This document shows positions 60,901 through 64,000 of a DNA stretch of 64,000 nt, piece by piece. The stretch's first letter is position 1. Every line of letters begins with the position of its first letter. The notes under the pieces were generated by a model. That model was not told the DNA's origin. It saw only the letters and a program-made list of their open reading frames with translations, and ran no database searches. Location: assembly GCF_029633865.1 (NCBI RefSeq), contig NC_079216.1, positions 17,724,005 to 17,788,004 of the forward strand. The letters are read 5' to 3'. Origin of the DNA: Lampris incognitus (Eukaryota > Chordata > Actinopteri > Lampriformes > Lampridae). The position numbers and the translations under genes are program-made.

Positions 60901-61080
60901 AAAAGACACCTTTTTTTTTATAAAAAAGCAAAAATGTTCAAAAACTCTTCATATCAAATAAAGTCATCCCAGCACCATTTTGATTTGTTAAAAAAAATTA
61001 TAAGAAATTCCTAGAAAGAACAAAAGAGTTTGTCCTTGTTACTTTTCAATGTCAAAGAGTTCTCTCGGCTGGCTGGGTGT
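57946..61080. other. Intergenic and probable fem1b 3' UTR
   Basis: No host exon or named repeat recognised. The part adjoining 61081 must hold the fem1b 3' UTR, but I cannot place its end. A 196-codon open frame on the - strand (58519-59109) has no motif I recognise. Confidence 0.5.

Positions 61081-64000
<2,920 letters not shown>

Overview
This is a teleost fish genomic window. Two protein-coding genes are clear. The first is an integrin alpha gene of the collagen-binding, I-domain class that matches ITGA11 through its whole length. It lies on the + strand in 29 exons between 12897 and 51020, corresponding to exons 2-30 of the 30-exon mammalian gene; the signal-peptide exon was not found. 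The second is fem1b on the - strand, with two coding exons at 63068-62821 and 62716-61081 encoding 627 residues. The genes are tail to tail, the same convergent order as human FEM1B-ITGA11. Every itga11 exon boundary given here was set by hand from AG/GT sites, reading phase and agreement with the known protein. The exons join in one open frame of about 1175 codons.

Layout. 1-12896 is intronic or upstream sequence dominated by an antisense, decayed L2-type LINE (about 4789-10300, itself hit by a hAT-type MITE and a tRNA-like retroposon), a decayed Tc1 element (11168-12120), SINEs and microsatellites. 12897-51020 holds itga11, whose introns carry at least eight copies of one tRNA-derived SINE, at least five of a second one, an RTE-like LINE with a 21-base target duplication (36173-38000), another LINE fragment (43110-44160) and a structurally intact Tc1/mariner transposon with an open DD34E transposase (46736-48314). 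51021-61080 is the intergenic space: the itga11 3' UTR, an L2-like reverse transcriptase relic, a coiled-coil/proline-rich/SGNH-esterase retroelement ORF, a hAT zinc-finger fragment, and Penelope-like terminal sequences. 61081-64000 holds fem1b and its 5' flank.

The most interesting non-genic signal is a near-perfect 83-bp foldback at 57723-57945. Its arm carries a complete hammerhead-ribozyme core (CTGANGA, stem II, GAAA, ACGT-C, with a matching stem I). Two related but different terminal repeats, at 42590 and 56755, keep the same fold with altered stem sequences, so the stem appears to covary. I found no operon-like or otherwise new multi-gene system. The two genes act separately: integrin alpha-11 is a cell-surface collagen receptor, and FEM1B is a substrate receptor for CUL2 ubiquitin ligase.
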